Below are positions 53,001 to 60,256 of a stretch of 64,000 nucleotides of DNA, one piece after another (positions within the stretch are counted from its first letter, which is position 1; the number at the start of each line of letters is the position of its first letter). Below the pieces are notes generated by a model. It did not search any database. It saw nothing but the letters and a program-made list of their open reading frames with translations, and was not told the origin of the DNA. The stretch spans positions 18,586,437 to 18,650,436 of the forward strand of contig CM055906.1 of NCBI GenBank assembly GCA_029582155.1. The letters run 5' to 3'. This stretch comes from Panopea generosa (Eukaryota; Mollusca; Bivalvia; Adapedonta; Hiatellidae). The translations under genes and the position numbers were made by a program.

Positions 53001-53276
53001 TGGCTTGTTTCGATAATTTGTTTGATAAAATATTAAACGTATTAGATATTAGTACAAAACGCAGATACTTGTTTTATCAATACTATATAATGCTCTGCCT
53101 TTGCAAATATTACACGAGCTAATCCCGATATACACACAGTGGTACAAAACAACATACAAACCTGCAATGATTATTGGAACGGAAATTTGTAGAACAAGAG
53201 CACCTTTCACCCTTTGACCGGAATAAAACACGAGATCATCCCCTTCTAGGTTTAGATCGATAGCCGTTACCGCCAT
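29603..53276 (-). CDS. Alpha-arrestin (arrestin domain-containing protein), 8 coding exons, about 413 aa
   Basis: Spliced minus-strand gene; CDS = join of 53162-53276, 50288-50428, 42302-42406, 37883-38022, 32496-32684, 31486-31662, 30841-30943 and 29603-29874. The exons total 1242 nt with no internal stop, giving 413 residues, close to usual ARRDC proteins. The arrestin N domain spans roughly residues 5-165 (VFYSGQRVKGALVL, IEVRFRGAARAKWSE, QRGRHTFPFQYRIP, PCSFEG, VRYTVQGIIV). The arrestin C domain spans roughly residues 180-315 (SISLFKRAFVPGE, LRPGQ, AVPIIIATVPE). Known ARRDC proteins are cytosolic or endosomal adaptors that link membrane cargo to ubiquitin ligases of the NEDD4 family through C-terminal PPxY motifs. 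No PPxY is present here, so that link is not supported for this isoform. The gene has a consensus-like start (A at -3, G at +4), introns of 0.5-8 kb full of repeats, a possible alternative exon 6, and an E-box cluster upstream. Family assignment is strong; the exact orthologue is not determined. Confidence 0.9.
29875..30840 (-). other. Alpha-arrestin intron 7
   Basis: A 966-nt intron from GTATAACATT to CCATTGCAG. It is AT-rich with no recognised coding segment. A phrase AAGGGCCATAACTCAACATT at about 30520 resembles the start of the dispersed repeat at 49905. Confidence 0.75.
30841..30943 (-). CDS. Alpha-arrestin exon 7 (last strands of C domain)
   Basis: The acceptor CGTTATTCAG precedes ATA GAA GCA in phase 0. 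It encodes IEASFPDAVQYAAVP, IIIATVPENSSCPVKWIYK. The V-x-x-P-I-I-I-A-T-V-P ending is the standard close of the arrestin C domain (P-[IV]-x-I-G-T in most members; Ala replaces Gly here). The donor is AAAG|GTATAAC, phase 1; 103 nt. Confidence 0.85.
30944..31485 (-). other. Alpha-arrestin intron 6 (hosts candidate exon 6B)
   Basis: A 542-nt intron from GTAAGTATAA to GTTATTCAG. Candidate exon 6B (31145-31306) divides it into segments of 179 and 201 nt. That is compact compared with the kilobase introns elsewhere in the gene, as expected for neighbouring duplicated exons. Confidence 0.7.
31145..31306 (-). CDS. Candidate alternative exon 6B of the alpha-arrestin (duplicated C-domain exon)
   Basis: An open segment of 54 codons inside intron 6. 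It starts after AAACAAACAG in phase 0 and can end at ATG|GTGTAAT, also phase 0, so it could replace exon 6 without changing the frame. Its peptide (GRVIAKFKPGQWLPYPHRD ... NCSARFLYTIDEVYMYM) parallels exon 6 in order: basic/hydrophobic run, PGQ, a W and P region, a C, then LDVKYCVA versus IDEVYMYM with the Tyr in the same place. This looks like tandem exon duplication and possible mutually exclusive splicing. Against it: the acceptor lacks a good pyrimidine tract (it is A-rich) and the donor GTGTAA is mediocre. It may instead be a decaying duplicate or chance. Confidence 0.4.
31486..31662 (-). CDS. Alpha-arrestin exon 6 (C domain)
   Basis: The acceptor TTTGTTTTAG precedes ATG TTA TCA; 59 codons, phase 0 at both ends, donor GTTGCT|GTAAGTA. 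It encodes TRTLLLRDQKVCDSLRPGQ, HRQWKEYPLKLPSTCPSRL and KVLDVKYCVA. The PG....W....LP......C...DV.Y..A pattern is the second half of the arrestin C domain. A similar open segment follows 179 nt downstream in the intron (see exon 6B). Confidence 0.87.
31663..32495 (-). other. Alpha-arrestin intron 5
   Basis: An 833-nt intron from GTAAACAATG to TTTGTTTTAG. It contains a tRNA-derived SINE in antisense orientation (31744-31955) and otherwise AT-rich sequence with no other feature seen. Confidence 0.8.
31744..31955 (+). mobile_element. tRNA-derived SINE, family C copy 1
   Basis: Head GTCTTTCGTTGCCTGGTGGT (A-box region), B-box GAAGGTTCGAATCTTGG, then TCTGATGCGATCGGTTGCTC, TCCAGCA and a 3' part AACTGTGTACAATATAACGG with GTGTCTTACAAG, ending in AATAAATAAA. 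The minus-strand copy at 56846-57062 aligns over the whole length. Inserted antisense in intron 5 of the arrestin. Confidence 0.8.
32496..32684 (-). CDS. Alpha-arrestin exon 5 (start of C domain)
   Basis: Phase 0 at both ends, 63 codons, acceptor ACTTCATTTCAG and donor AAACAG|GTAAAC. It encodes ERAISSVCCRPGRVSCSISL, then FKRAFVPGETLRADIHVQN and SGAVSLQLKQ. The CC...G.VS..I.L...F.PGE...... pattern is the first half of the arrestin C domain, with the paired cysteines common in ARRDC proteins. A stronger-looking acceptor (CTCTCTGTTTTAG) lies 26 nt upstream, but using it would shift the frame, so it was not chosen. Confidence 0.88.
33012..33132 (-). mobile_element. SINE fragment, family B copy 2
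   Basis: On the minus strand: GTCGTCTAGCGGTAAAGCAG, then GACACTTTATCCGCATTAGC and CAGGAACACTTCGAGTGTG with ATTTG. The last part matches 3731-3928 and the first part resembles a tRNA-like A-box region. Same strand as the arrestin, in intron 4. Confidence 0.5.
33845..35485 (+). repeat. 48-bp minisatellite in arrestin intron 4, about 34 copies
   Basis: Tandem 48-bp units made of TTGTCAGTTATTGGTAGGGT, CATTGTTAACCATTGTCAGA and TAAATGCG. The first 300 bp and last 300 bp are degenerate; the core (34200-35150) is regular. 48 is a multiple of three, so open frames of 16-residue repeats (NALSVIGKVIVKHCQI-like) appear. No start, stop or splice context suggests translation, and the array is antisense to the host gene. 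Confidence 0.93.
36237..37135 (+). mobile_element. Decayed non-LTR retrotransposon 3' end (reverse transcriptase C-terminal region)
   Basis: One reading frame runs from 36237 to 37001 with five in-frame stops (the first near 36560, the last two near 36890). Within it IEFGRYIGLPRDQRFCKHCS and IVEDEIHFIFRFPQFY match the Cys-rich segment that follows the reverse transcriptase in CR1-like non-LTR elements (GRY ... R.C..C....EDE.HF...P.Y). Downstream IVLLAKFIESVLKTR also fits that family. The first part (LVNALWFWKKY ... LTKSIF) plausibly precedes it in the same protein. 37090-37135 (ATAAGCCTTATAAGGC) may be the element's 3' untranslated end. Heavily mutated, antisense in arrestin intron 4. Confidence 0.65.
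37883..38022 (-). CDS. Alpha-arrestin exon 4 (end of N domain, hinge)
   Basis: The acceptor TATTTTACAG leads into GA CCG GAT, finishing the Gly of SFEG. It encodes PDAHVRYTVQGIIVRYDG and a KILTVLRDFDPKKENPDK hinge, ending LNVP. The VRYTVQGII strand is the arrestin pattern (V-R-Y-x-V-x-A) and DFDPKKENPDKLNV is where ARRDC proteins leave the N domain. The donor is CCG|GTAAGTTG, a near-perfect consensus, phase 0. Confidence 0.88.
38023..42301 (-). other. Alpha-arrestin intron 3
   Basis: A 4.3-kb intron of mostly unremarkable AT-rich sequence. A SINE fragment is at 40993-41155. A less AT-rich stretch at 38270-38420 (CGGGACCTTAGTGAGAGG, then ACCCCGCCGTGATGGACC) looks like part of a dispersed repeat but has no second copy in the window. 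No coding segment was recognised. Confidence 0.75.
40993..41155 (+). mobile_element. tRNA-derived SINE, family A copy 3 (truncated or diverged)
   Basis: GCGAGGCGTTAGCG, then CATGTCAGAGGCAGTGGGTT, B-box-like GGGTTCGATCACC, AGCTCGATTCGACGTCTCTA, AAGCACAATGTTTGGTACTG. Order and wording match the heads of copies at 241 (TGTCAGAGGTTGCGGATTCG) and 8243 (CCAAGCTCGACACGATACCT, then AAAGCAACAAT). The 3' body is poorly preserved. Located in arrestin intron 3. Confidence 0.55.
42302..42406 (-). CDS. Alpha-arrestin exon 3 (N domain)
   Basis: The acceptor ATTTTTAG comes just before TG AAT TCT CAG, giving a phase-1 join with exon 2. It encodes ETLQRGRHTFPFQYRIPGG and then IPCSFEG, matching the G-x-H-x-F-x-F ... 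P ... SFEG segment conserved across ARRDC proteins. It ends GAAG|GTTTATTT in phase 1. The 105 nt equal 34 codons plus split ends. It lies about 7.9 kb from exon 2 because intron 2 contains a large tandem array. Confidence 0.88.
42589..42705 (+). mobile_element. tRNA-derived SINE, family D copy 1
   Basis: GGTCTTCCGTGGCCGAATGG, TCTAAGGCGCCGTC, a long variable region, GGATTGAGTTCCGCTAGCTC, CAAAAACATTTTATGAGAAAG. The layout (long variable arm, TGGCCGAATGG A-box) indicates a class II tRNA ancestor (Leu/Ser type). It aligns with 51141-51305, where the same CTCCAAAAACATT junction joins the tRNA head to the body. Not a functional tRNA: the acceptor ends do not pair. Confidence 0.7.
44033..44076. repeat. 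(TA)n microsatellite
   Basis: About 44 bp of TA dinucleotides just before the 56-bp array in arrestin intron 2. It accounts for the Ile-Tyr frame on the minus strand. Confidence 0.95.
44113..49008. repeat. 4.9-kb array of 56-bp units with three subfamilies, in arrestin intron 2
   Basis: About 80 tandem units of 56 bp. Subfamily 1 (44113-45890) reads CATGATTCCATGACACCGCC, ATACATCACTCTACCACAGG, AACACTAACAGAGCTC. Subfamily 2 (about 45890-48640) keeps the frame but reads CATGATTCCATGCGGCTGCA, ACACTGCACGATACTAGAGG, AATACTGACTGAGCCC. Subfamily 3 (48640-49008) repeats with a period of about 90 bp. The boundaries are sharp and the period constant through the first switch, so one ancestral unit was amplified separately. 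A SINE interrupts subfamily 1 at 44813-45005. 56 is not a multiple of three and no coding is implied. This is a satellite-like array, not CRISPR: no repeat-spacer structure. Confidence 0.93.
44813..45005 (+). mobile_element. SINE inserted in the 56-bp array, with target site duplication
   Basis: Foreign segment from ATTGTGTCTC through GTTATCAGTTACTTGCGGAG, GGTTAGGTTAACTGATCG, TGACGCTAAATATTC to a CAAAACAAAACAAACAAAC tail. The array sequence ATGATTCCATGA is present on both sides (44799-44810 and 45006-45017), so the array resumes by repeating 12 bp it already had, as a target site duplication would. The GTTACTTGCGGA core is shared with the family D copy at 51141. The tRNA head seems absent or 5' truncated. 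Confidence 0.75.
49905..50240 (+). repeat. Dispersed repeat starting GAGGGCCATAACTC
   Basis: Contains GAGGGCCATAACTCGAACA, ATTCAATGGTGATTG, CGCCAAATATGGCAGAATTTG and CGGACATACAGACCGACAGA. This ordered set of phrases is familiar from abundant noncoding repeats in bivalve genomes (established impression, not searched). A short fragment of the same start is at about 30520 (AAGGGCCATAACTC). Confidence 0.45.
50288..50428 (-). CDS. Alpha-arrestin exon 2 (N domain)
   Basis: The acceptor TATTTAG precedes GT ATC GAG, completing a Gly codon in phase 1. It encodes IEVRFRGAARAKWSE, a hallmark ARRDC strand, followed by a charged loop and EEIYFDDRFCLWGRG. The end carries two GT donors six bases apart, GAG|GTATGG and ATGG|GTAAGC. 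Both keep the frame. The downstream GTAAGC site is the stronger match and is used here; the upstream one would remove two residues (Gly-Met). Confidence 0.88.
50429..53161 (-). other. Alpha-arrestin intron 1
   Basis: Runs from GTTTGTATG to TATTTAG. It holds a tRNA-derived SINE on the plus strand (51141-51305) and otherwise AT-rich sequence without convincing coding potential. The two overlapping opposite-strand frames near 51950-52250 show no recognisable domain. A single CACGTG occurs at 52335. Confidence 0.8.
51141..51305 (+). mobile_element. tRNA-derived SINE, family D copy 2 (well preserved boxes)
   Basis: GGTTCCTCCATGGTCGAGTG, perfect A-box TGGTCGAGTGG, a long variable arm and perfect B-box GGTTCGAGTCC, then CGCTCGCTCCAAAAACATTA, AGTTTGCAGTTACTTGCGGA and ATGGCGTAAACCCCATTA as the 3' end. 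Derived from a class II tRNA. Both pol III boxes match consensus, so this copy could still be transcribed. Lies antisense in arrestin intron 1. Confidence 0.8.
53162..53276 (-). CDS. Alpha-arrestin exon 1 (start codon, N-domain beta strands)
   Basis: Begins ATG GCG GTA ACG in a good initiation context (GACAATGG) and encodes MAVTAIDLNLEGDDL, VFYSGQRVKGALVL, then QISVPIIIA. This is the first sheet of the arrestin N domain, with the typical Y-x-G-Q-x-V-x-G signature of ARRDC proteins. It ends GCAG|GTTTGTATG, a GT donor in phase 1. The 115 nt give 38 codons plus one base. No in-frame upstream ATG was chosen because the conserved domain begins within a few residues of this Met. Confidence 0.88.
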
Positions 53277-53303
53277 TGTCGATAGAAAATTGTGACAGTA
53301 TCG

Positions 53304-53312
53304 CTATATATG
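53304..53312 (-). promoter_or_regulatory. TATA-like element just upstream of the arrestin start codon
   Basis: Minus-strand CATATATAG lies about 30 bp upstream of the ATG at 53276. If used, transcription would start almost at the ATG, giving a very short leader. In DNA this AT-rich the match alone is weak, and the transcription start could equally be further upstream. Confidence 0.25.
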
Positions 53313-53368
53313 CTGTGCCATTGTTTGCTTTGCTCTCAATAAATGAAAAATTCCACTGATATTGTTGA

Positions 53369-53380
53369 TTATGTCGCCAT
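53369..53380 (-). other. Minimal upstream ORF (ATG GCG ACA TAA)
   Basis: If the arrestin transcript begins upstream of 53380, its leader carries a three-codon upstream ORF about 100 nt before the main ATG, in the context AAAATGG. Such mini-ORFs can lower initiation at the main start. Whether it is in the leader is unknown. Confidence 0.25.
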
Positions 53381-53504
53381 TTTGTTTTTATTTCAAATAC
53401 CAAAATAAGAAAGCATTTTCTCTATAAAGAGCAGACACATTGTTTCATTTCAATAATTCTACAAGCGTATGAAGCTTTAAATACATCACAACTATTCAAT
53501 CGCA

Positions 53505-54541
53505 CACGTGTCACATATTCCTGTTTTATATCAAAATATTTTCACATTTAACTGTCATTTGATGATTGTACATGTAATGGTTTGTTACGGAATCCGTTTT
53601 AATACTATTTCTTTTGCAAATTGTACTTGCTCACCCATGGGTGATTTAGGATGTTGTTATAAAGTTATCATTTTATGATGAGGTCTAGTGAATAACTGAT
53701 TATTGTTTTGTTTAATTAGTGCTGTTATTATGTAGTTTGCACTCTCATGTAGACTATATCACAGCACTGGTAGATAACATAACACACTCCTGTAGTTCCG
53801 TTTGTTAAAAGTATTTAATTATATACGTCACATGTATTTAGCATACTGTAAAAATATACTCTTAACCACGTGTTACTCGGTCTGCCTGTACTTAATGATT
53901 AGTTTTTAACCAGGCGGTAACACGTGAACCGTTGTTTTACGTCAAGGTTTGTCTTAATCAATTTAAGTCAGAGCGTTCGCCCAACATAGATCGTAAACAT
54001 ACTGTACATGCATTGAGCATGTTAACACGTGATTGAATCCAGTGCTTTCCCAGACGTTAACAGGAGCTTTCCTGTTCAATGCATTTATATTACCAATCCA
54101 AGTCTATGATACAACAGCAGGACTTACTTATTCTCTTGTATTAAACAATATAAAACATTCGGAGCAAATCCACGCCTATTTCCCTTACAACATGCTAAAC
54201 ATCATCAATATGTTCTCAACATTTATGACACATACATCCACCAAGTAAAGCGTCACATTGTCATAGAATATCCTAATTTCTAAAGCAATACGTAACCATA
54301 GCAACTAGACACGAACAAAATCATCGGATTTCCATTTGCTCTAGATCAATTAGGCTCTCAGTCTAATGGTTCAGATTTTGCAGCATTTTCTCATCCACAC
54401 TTACAAGAGCGCCTTGTACTAGAAAAAAAACTCACACACAGCATGGTTGTAATATACGAGACGTTGCATTAGCGTTAAAATATCCATTTAAGGTATCGAT
54501 CAGTAGTTGCCTGAATACTTGTTTGTCATATTCAACACGTG
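53505..54541. promoter_or_regulatory. Cluster of five CACGTG E-boxes upstream of the alpha-arrestin
   Basis: Perfect CACGTG hexamers occur at 53505-53510, 53867-53872, 53921-53926, 54026-54031 and 54536-54541, that is 0.23 to 1.27 kb upstream of the start codon. Four share an extended AACACGTG or TAACACGTG context on one strand. The 53867 and 53921 sites sit in an inverted arrangement (CACGTGTTAC ... GTAACACGTG). CACGTG is bound by bHLH-leucine zipper factors. In vertebrates, the alpha-arrestins TXNIP and ARRDC4 are induced through E-box-type carbohydrate response elements by MondoA/ChREBP. A similar role here is inference. Confidence 0.4.
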
Positions 54542-55484
54542 AACATACGCGGGAAACCGTTTCAGGCATAATACAGATAGAAAATGGTGATTATGTGATA
54601 CTTGTTATAGTTATCGTCTATTGTTAAATGAATATAATTAAACTCGTCTGTATCAAGTCTATATGAACGATTAGAGAGCATGGCATACATGTTTCGAGTT
54701 TAGGGAAAATAGATATGGTGAACTTTAGTATTTGCTAATCAAAGTAGGTGACTTTTACATTGTAGTGCGTTTTCTTTTAGCAATCAATTTCTGCTTGTTA
54801 TAGGAAGCTGCGTTTTCGAGGAAGGTTTTCCGGCAGGTGAATCACTGATTAATTAGCATATCATTTCAATTATATATTTGACGTGCACTGGGTATGACTC
54901 TCCCGGGACACGGGATCGACTGTTGTTAATCCTCTCCGGCTGAATGGAAAGATGGTTCTACAGTTACGTTTATGCTTAATATCAAAACACAAAAATATAA
55001 TATTTCAGACACTATTATTATAATTTTTTTATGAAAAGAGTGCTTTCCCGCTAGAACTGATGGAATTATTTTTCGAACACAAACTATAAAAATCTAAGAA
55101 AACAAGTACATGTAGTTGTTTAACATTTTTTTAATAAATCGCATATCATCGATTATAGAACAAATGTTGTTTTGTTTTAATTTTGTACAAGAATTATACT
55201 TATTTTCAAAATAGTAACAACAATAAGGGTTTGCACACATACCCATATATTTTAATATAATACTTAGAAACGTCGCAGGATATATGATTTTCAGAAACAA
55301 AATTACGTGAAAGTTATAACCATGTGCCCCAATTAAACTGTAATTAATGAGTCCATGCAGTTACATGACTCAACATAATAAACCAATGTTTATAACACAA
55401 TTAGTAATTGAACAACAGACATGGCATAGGTAACATAATACCGAGCTATAGGTCTCATTTCACAGCTGATTTTTTATTATGATG

Positions 55485-56335
55485 GAACTAAACTGTAAAT
55501 GCGGTGGGTTTAATAATGACTGTGTCGTTTTAATGCACTTATTTATAGTGTCTTACAGGATTGGGATGGTACTCATATCAGGTCAAGTTCAAGGTGACCA
55601 GTCGTTTTTCGGCTGCAATTAAAAGGAAAATGCGGTATGTGTTATACTGATAATGGCGTTTAAATGCACTAATTTGTAATCATTATATATTGTCATTTGT
55701 TTATTTTATAAGAAAGTATTGAAGAATAAATAGAAAAAAGTATTTAGGTCTTGAAATTTATCTCTATGACGTTTTTCGCCGTTTTTGACAAATTCCTGCT
55801 GAGTTACTGCAATCCATTTTTAAATAACCATGTTTTTAATCAACTGTTTCAAAGATTATGATATGCTGGATCAACTACAATAAAAATAATAACAAAATCA
55901 AAAAGATCCAATTGTTTATTTTAATCGATACAAAGGACATATATTTTCATTAAAAACAAAGCGGTTTAATCGGTATGGCTTTAACGGTGTGGCGTTCAAC
56001 ACGTTATAAGAATCGAACATACCATCAAATTTTCATTGTTTTTATTATTATATCCAAATATTTATAAAAAAATATATATTCACAATGGTTAATTTATAGA
56101 AACTATAGAACATTACAGAAAACTAGTTTGAAAATTTATGTTGAGTTTCAAGACATTTTCCCCAGATATTCTCATATTGAATAAATTATGCAAATGTTAA
56201 TGCATACCGATTCCGATTCCAATTTGTGCATTTAAGCGCCATAATTACTATTTAACACACCGCATTTACCATTTCCTTGCAGTCGGAATTTTGACCAAGT
56301 CAGCTGGACCTGATCGAGTTTTGATATCACCCGTG
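55485..56335. mobile_element. Fold-back element with about 120-bp inverted ends
   Basis: 55565-55690 (ATCAGGTCAAG ... AAAATGCGGTATGTGTTA ... GCGTTTAAATGCACTAATTT) is homologous to the reverse complement of 56205-56335 (ATCAGGTCCAG ... TAAATGCGGTGTGTTAAA ... GCGCTTAAATGCACAAATT). A third, partial direct copy (TAAATGCGGTGGGTTTAATA ... TTTTAATGCACTTATTT) sits at 55495-55555. The AT-rich interior is about 510 bp with no open frame. Looks like a nonautonomous DNA transposon or MITE. Target duplications were not established. Confidence 0.55.
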
Positions 56336-56845
56336 TATTTAGTACCATTTGCTGGGTTATTTTTATTTTCTGTGATATGTAAAAAATATGGTCGATCAAT
56401 TCAACGCTGAGTACTCCGCATGGAAAAGTGATGAAAGTAATTGTTCATAGCAGGACTGTATCCCATTATAATATGATCAATATACGGTCTTTTTATAAGG
56501 CAGGGTAGTGAAACCCCTAAGTGTTAAATTAAAAATTCCTCAAATGCTCTAAAATGTTTCCATCTGTCCAAATCTAATAAAGGTTACTTTTAACAACGGT
56601 GATGTCTTATTACAGTGTAAGCTATGCTAGCGTTTACTCAACTCGTCTGCTGCAAGAAATCACAGCCCCTGTGAATGACGTTTTTAAGTATTTCAAACCA
56701 ATTTACATTTTAACGCGATTATGGTGTTACCGTCATATAAAGGGGTACAACTCGGTAGAGAGACGTATTGGTTAGCTTATTCTTATTAATAATTTTATTA
56801 CATATTAGTTAGATGATATATAAAAGTAAAGTAAGTAAAATGTCT
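56336..56845. other. Intergenic, no gene seen
   Basis: AT-rich DNA between the fold-back element and a SINE. Nothing recognised. Confidence 0.6.
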
Positions 56846-57062
56846 GTTTATTATAGTCACACTCGGCTTATCAGACACCTGTATGTTGTACACAGTTTCT
56901 TCCCGGAAACTATTATCATTACTCAGCGCCAGGTTTAATTTAACTAGCTGCTGGGTGAGCAACCGGCTGCATCAGAAAAAAATCAAAGTGCTTCCACCGT
57001 AATTCGAACATCCGACGTTCTGCTCCCGAGCCGGACGCCTTAACTACTAGGCTACGAAAGAC
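56846..57062 (-). mobile_element. tRNA-derived SINE, family C copy 2
   Basis: On the minus strand: GTCTTTCGTAGCCTAGTAGT, TAAGGCGTCCGGCTCGGGAG, B-box GATGTTCGAATTAC, CTGATGCAGCCGGTTGCTCA, CCCAGCAGCTAGTTA, AACTGTGTACAACATACAGG, TGTCTGATAAGCCGAGTG and a TAATAAACAGACA end. Same order as 31744-31955, so the two define a full-length family of about 215 bp. The head is consistent with a tRNA ancestor. Confidence 0.8.
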
Positions 57063-60001
57063 GGAATATAACTTGAACGTGACTGGAGTTTATAAATATA
57101 TAATCATGTTCATTTAAAATATCTTGTATGTCCAAACAACTCTATAAACCCTTTACACTTTGAAATTAACACATCAATACTGAAATAGGTCTCATAAGAT
57201 CACCCACGGTATCGGCAATTTTTCTGATGTCGAAAATATTAAATGCGCTTGACAGTATGACATCACGCTATATTTAAAAGACAGTAAAACAACGTATTGG
57301 TGTTGGACTTTTGTTATTGCAAACAATAATAGTATAACATGGTAATATATGAATATAACAAAAAGGGAAACAATAACAATATAACATTAAGATACTGTGA
57401 TTCGCGGATTCGATAATCTTAGTTTTGTCTACGACACAGGACAATGCTGGTCACGAATATGTGTGAGATTATAACAAACTTACATGGTTTTAAGGTTCGG
57501 ATAGAAACTTACGTCCTGATGATGAATATTTAATAATTTCAACCTATCATTATATTTATATTACTATCATTGTCAAGACGTCAACTTATATAACTTATCT
57601 CATATTTTATACGTTGACGTAACAGCGCAATTTTTTTTTTACAGGGTGAGATAGAAATCTCTAACTACGGTCAATCTACATATAAACTTAGTATGCAAGT
57701 AACTATTATGAATAACAGCTATGGATATCTGCAGTTTTAACGTTATTACACATTGCTTTCTCGCATACCGGACAAGAACTTCCGCGTATTATCACCTGGT
57801 ACGTCGCCCTATGACATATTTATCCATAAATACCAAAATATTATTGCGCTTCTTAAAAAATGGAGCGGAAAAAAATCGTTTTAAATTGACACAGTTAGTG
57901 TTGTATACAAAATTAAGTATCTTTAGTGGGGTAATCGATCTCTTTACCGCTATAACAATTATCCTTCAGGACAAAATCTTCCATTTGCATCTGAAGACAA
58001 TTAAATATTATACATATAAATCCTCCCTAGGGATGAGATAAAATGATCGTGCTATGATGTAAGCAAGACGTCATTAAAGCGAGCGCCGTTAAGTATTATG
58101 ATGGTATAAATCAATTGATTATGTCATGTCCATGTGGTCTGTATGCAAGAAAATGAATATGTCACGCATTTTTCGGTGAGGACACTTTATCATTTCGTCC
58201 CTTTAAATAACTGTTTAGGCTTAGACTTGACAGAGTCACTTTCGCGCAAAACATATAATACGTGTGTCCCTCGGGCCGGAATCTTCTATCTGAACTTGTG
58301 TAATAAACTTATAGTCTGTAAACGTCGTTAAGTTATTGTTGTGACGTAATGGCTAACTTTATGTTATGTATTCTTCAATAAATATCACATACAGCCTACT
58401 ATATTTTAATTGACGAAAGTAGAGCATTGCTCTGTGACTTATAGTCATCCCCGGCCATGATTTTCTTTTCGTCAACGCAACATTATTACAGATTCACTTT
58501 ATCTCAAATGCATATCCCTAAAATTAACAACAACCGTACGAGAATAATATATACATATTTTCATATAATAATTGATAAAATGTATATATAGTGTAAATAC
58601 GGCTTCGAAAATATATTTTTACAGGAAAAACTGGCTGCCAAGGTAATTTCTACAAAACAAAATATAATATCGATTCCTGTTCGTATATCCTCGACTCTAT
58701 TGGAAATAAGACAAGAATAGTGAGGTTTTATAGCTGTTTCCTACAATACAATATCGGAAAAACCAAAGAAACGATGCTGCGTGGCGGGTTCATTTTATAC
58801 ACGCCATGTTACTGCGAAGTGTAGTAGTACTGTAGTTGTTTGTTTGCATAATTATTGATTTGTTCCAGCAGTGAAATAACACGTGACTTTTGCGGCAGTG
58901 GATGTAACGGACTTCGGAATATCGATCGTTCCGAAATAATCAAAATGAATAGACATGTTAATGCGCGTTGGCTAGTAGTGTGATACATAGACAGCACGTG
59001 TGTGTGTCTTGGGATTTAAAATATGTTAAAGCTCTTAAATGAGAGCGTTTCTCATTTAGCTTAGACGAAAGTATAAATAAACAAAATGACATTGTGTACT
59101 TAACACAAGGCCAGTGTCTTTACACAAAAGCAACACATAGATTGTTCATTTGTGTATCGTTCGAACTTATCATGGAATGCATAAAAACAGTCATTGGTTG
59201 AATAGAAAGGTATCAGAAACGTGCCCATTTTTGTAAATTTCTAAAGTAATACTCTCCACAAAATAAGTTTAAGATCAAGTGTAATTTATTTACCACAGAC
59301 GTTATATTAAATGATATATGTACATTTTTGGAGCTGTCCTGATATTTAATGTCTAAATACTCCAAAAACAAGTATGGGCAATATAATATTGATAATATTA
59401 ACCTAATTTATTATTTGCATTATTAAAAATAAACGCATATTTCAACAATAACATATTTTGCCCAAAAATGTATATTATGTAAAAAATTGTATATTTCTTA
59501 AAAGTAAGTACCCAGTTTACTTACCCTTTTCGGGGGTCTAGTTCACCAGTTTGAATTCTTAAATGGACACAGATAAGTATTTGTCAATACAAAACTTTAC
59601 GTCCACGTTTAATTGTCATTCATCACACGTTTACTGAAGGTACGTATTTGCTAGTAAAAAACCAAGGGCGTTTGATTTTTCCTACCAACATCCATATAGC
59701 CAACTAATAACTTATATAAGTTCACATATTCTTGAAAGAGAAATAGGTAAATATATTGAAATTAACCTTTCATATATAATTTGTAGATTATATTAACAAA
59801 ATGCAATCAAAACTTAATAACACTTCTAACTATGCTATACCGGGCAAAGTATATTGATACTGGAATTAGGTACTATAAATACTTATGACATCAGAAATGT
59901 CCCTATTCAAATTCATTTAATAATGACTTCCAAGAATAAACATTTATTGTAAAAAGCATTCAAATTGATCAAAGAAGCTTTTGATATTCGCATAATTCTG
60001 C
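57063..60001. other. Intergenic, no gene seen
   Basis: AT-rich. Open frames at 57721-58041 and 58134-58331 have no recognised domain. A small palindrome TTCGGAATATCGATCGTTCC lies near 58913. CACGTG occurs near 58880 and 58995. No gene recognised. Confidence 0.55.
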
Positions 60002-60256
60002 TTCTTCTACTTACATTACTACTGCAACAATAACTATTTTACTGCTTTTGCTATTATTTCAGTTACTACTCCTACTAGTACTGCTACTACTGCTACTACT
60101 ACTACTACTACATGTACTGCTACTACTTTTAGTAGAACTACTGCTGCTGTTGCTGCAATTAGTACTTTCGTCTACTGCTACTACCACAACTACTGCTATT
60201 ACTATTATCCGTATTGCTACTACTATTACTACTACTACATCTTCTATTACTACCAC
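60002..60256 (+). repeat. (CTA/CTG)n compound trinucleotide repeat
   Basis: Imperfect TACTAC/TACTGC repeats over about 250 bp, with a degenerate extension of ATACTAATACTTACA units to about 60375. Low-complexity Leu- or Ser-rich frames on both strands result from it. Confidence 0.9.

Larger units (their letters stand above)
53277..55484. other. Upstream flank of the alpha-arrestin
   Basis: AT-rich 5' flank holding the E-box cluster (53505-54541), the TATA-like site and a mini uORF. The open frame at 54033-54248 has no recognised domain. No other gene seen up to the fold-back element. Confidence 0.6.

Noticed and set aside
57721..58041. A 106-codon open frame starting MDICSFNVITHCF
   Set aside because: No recognisable domain or gene context; consistent with chance in a 64-kb window.
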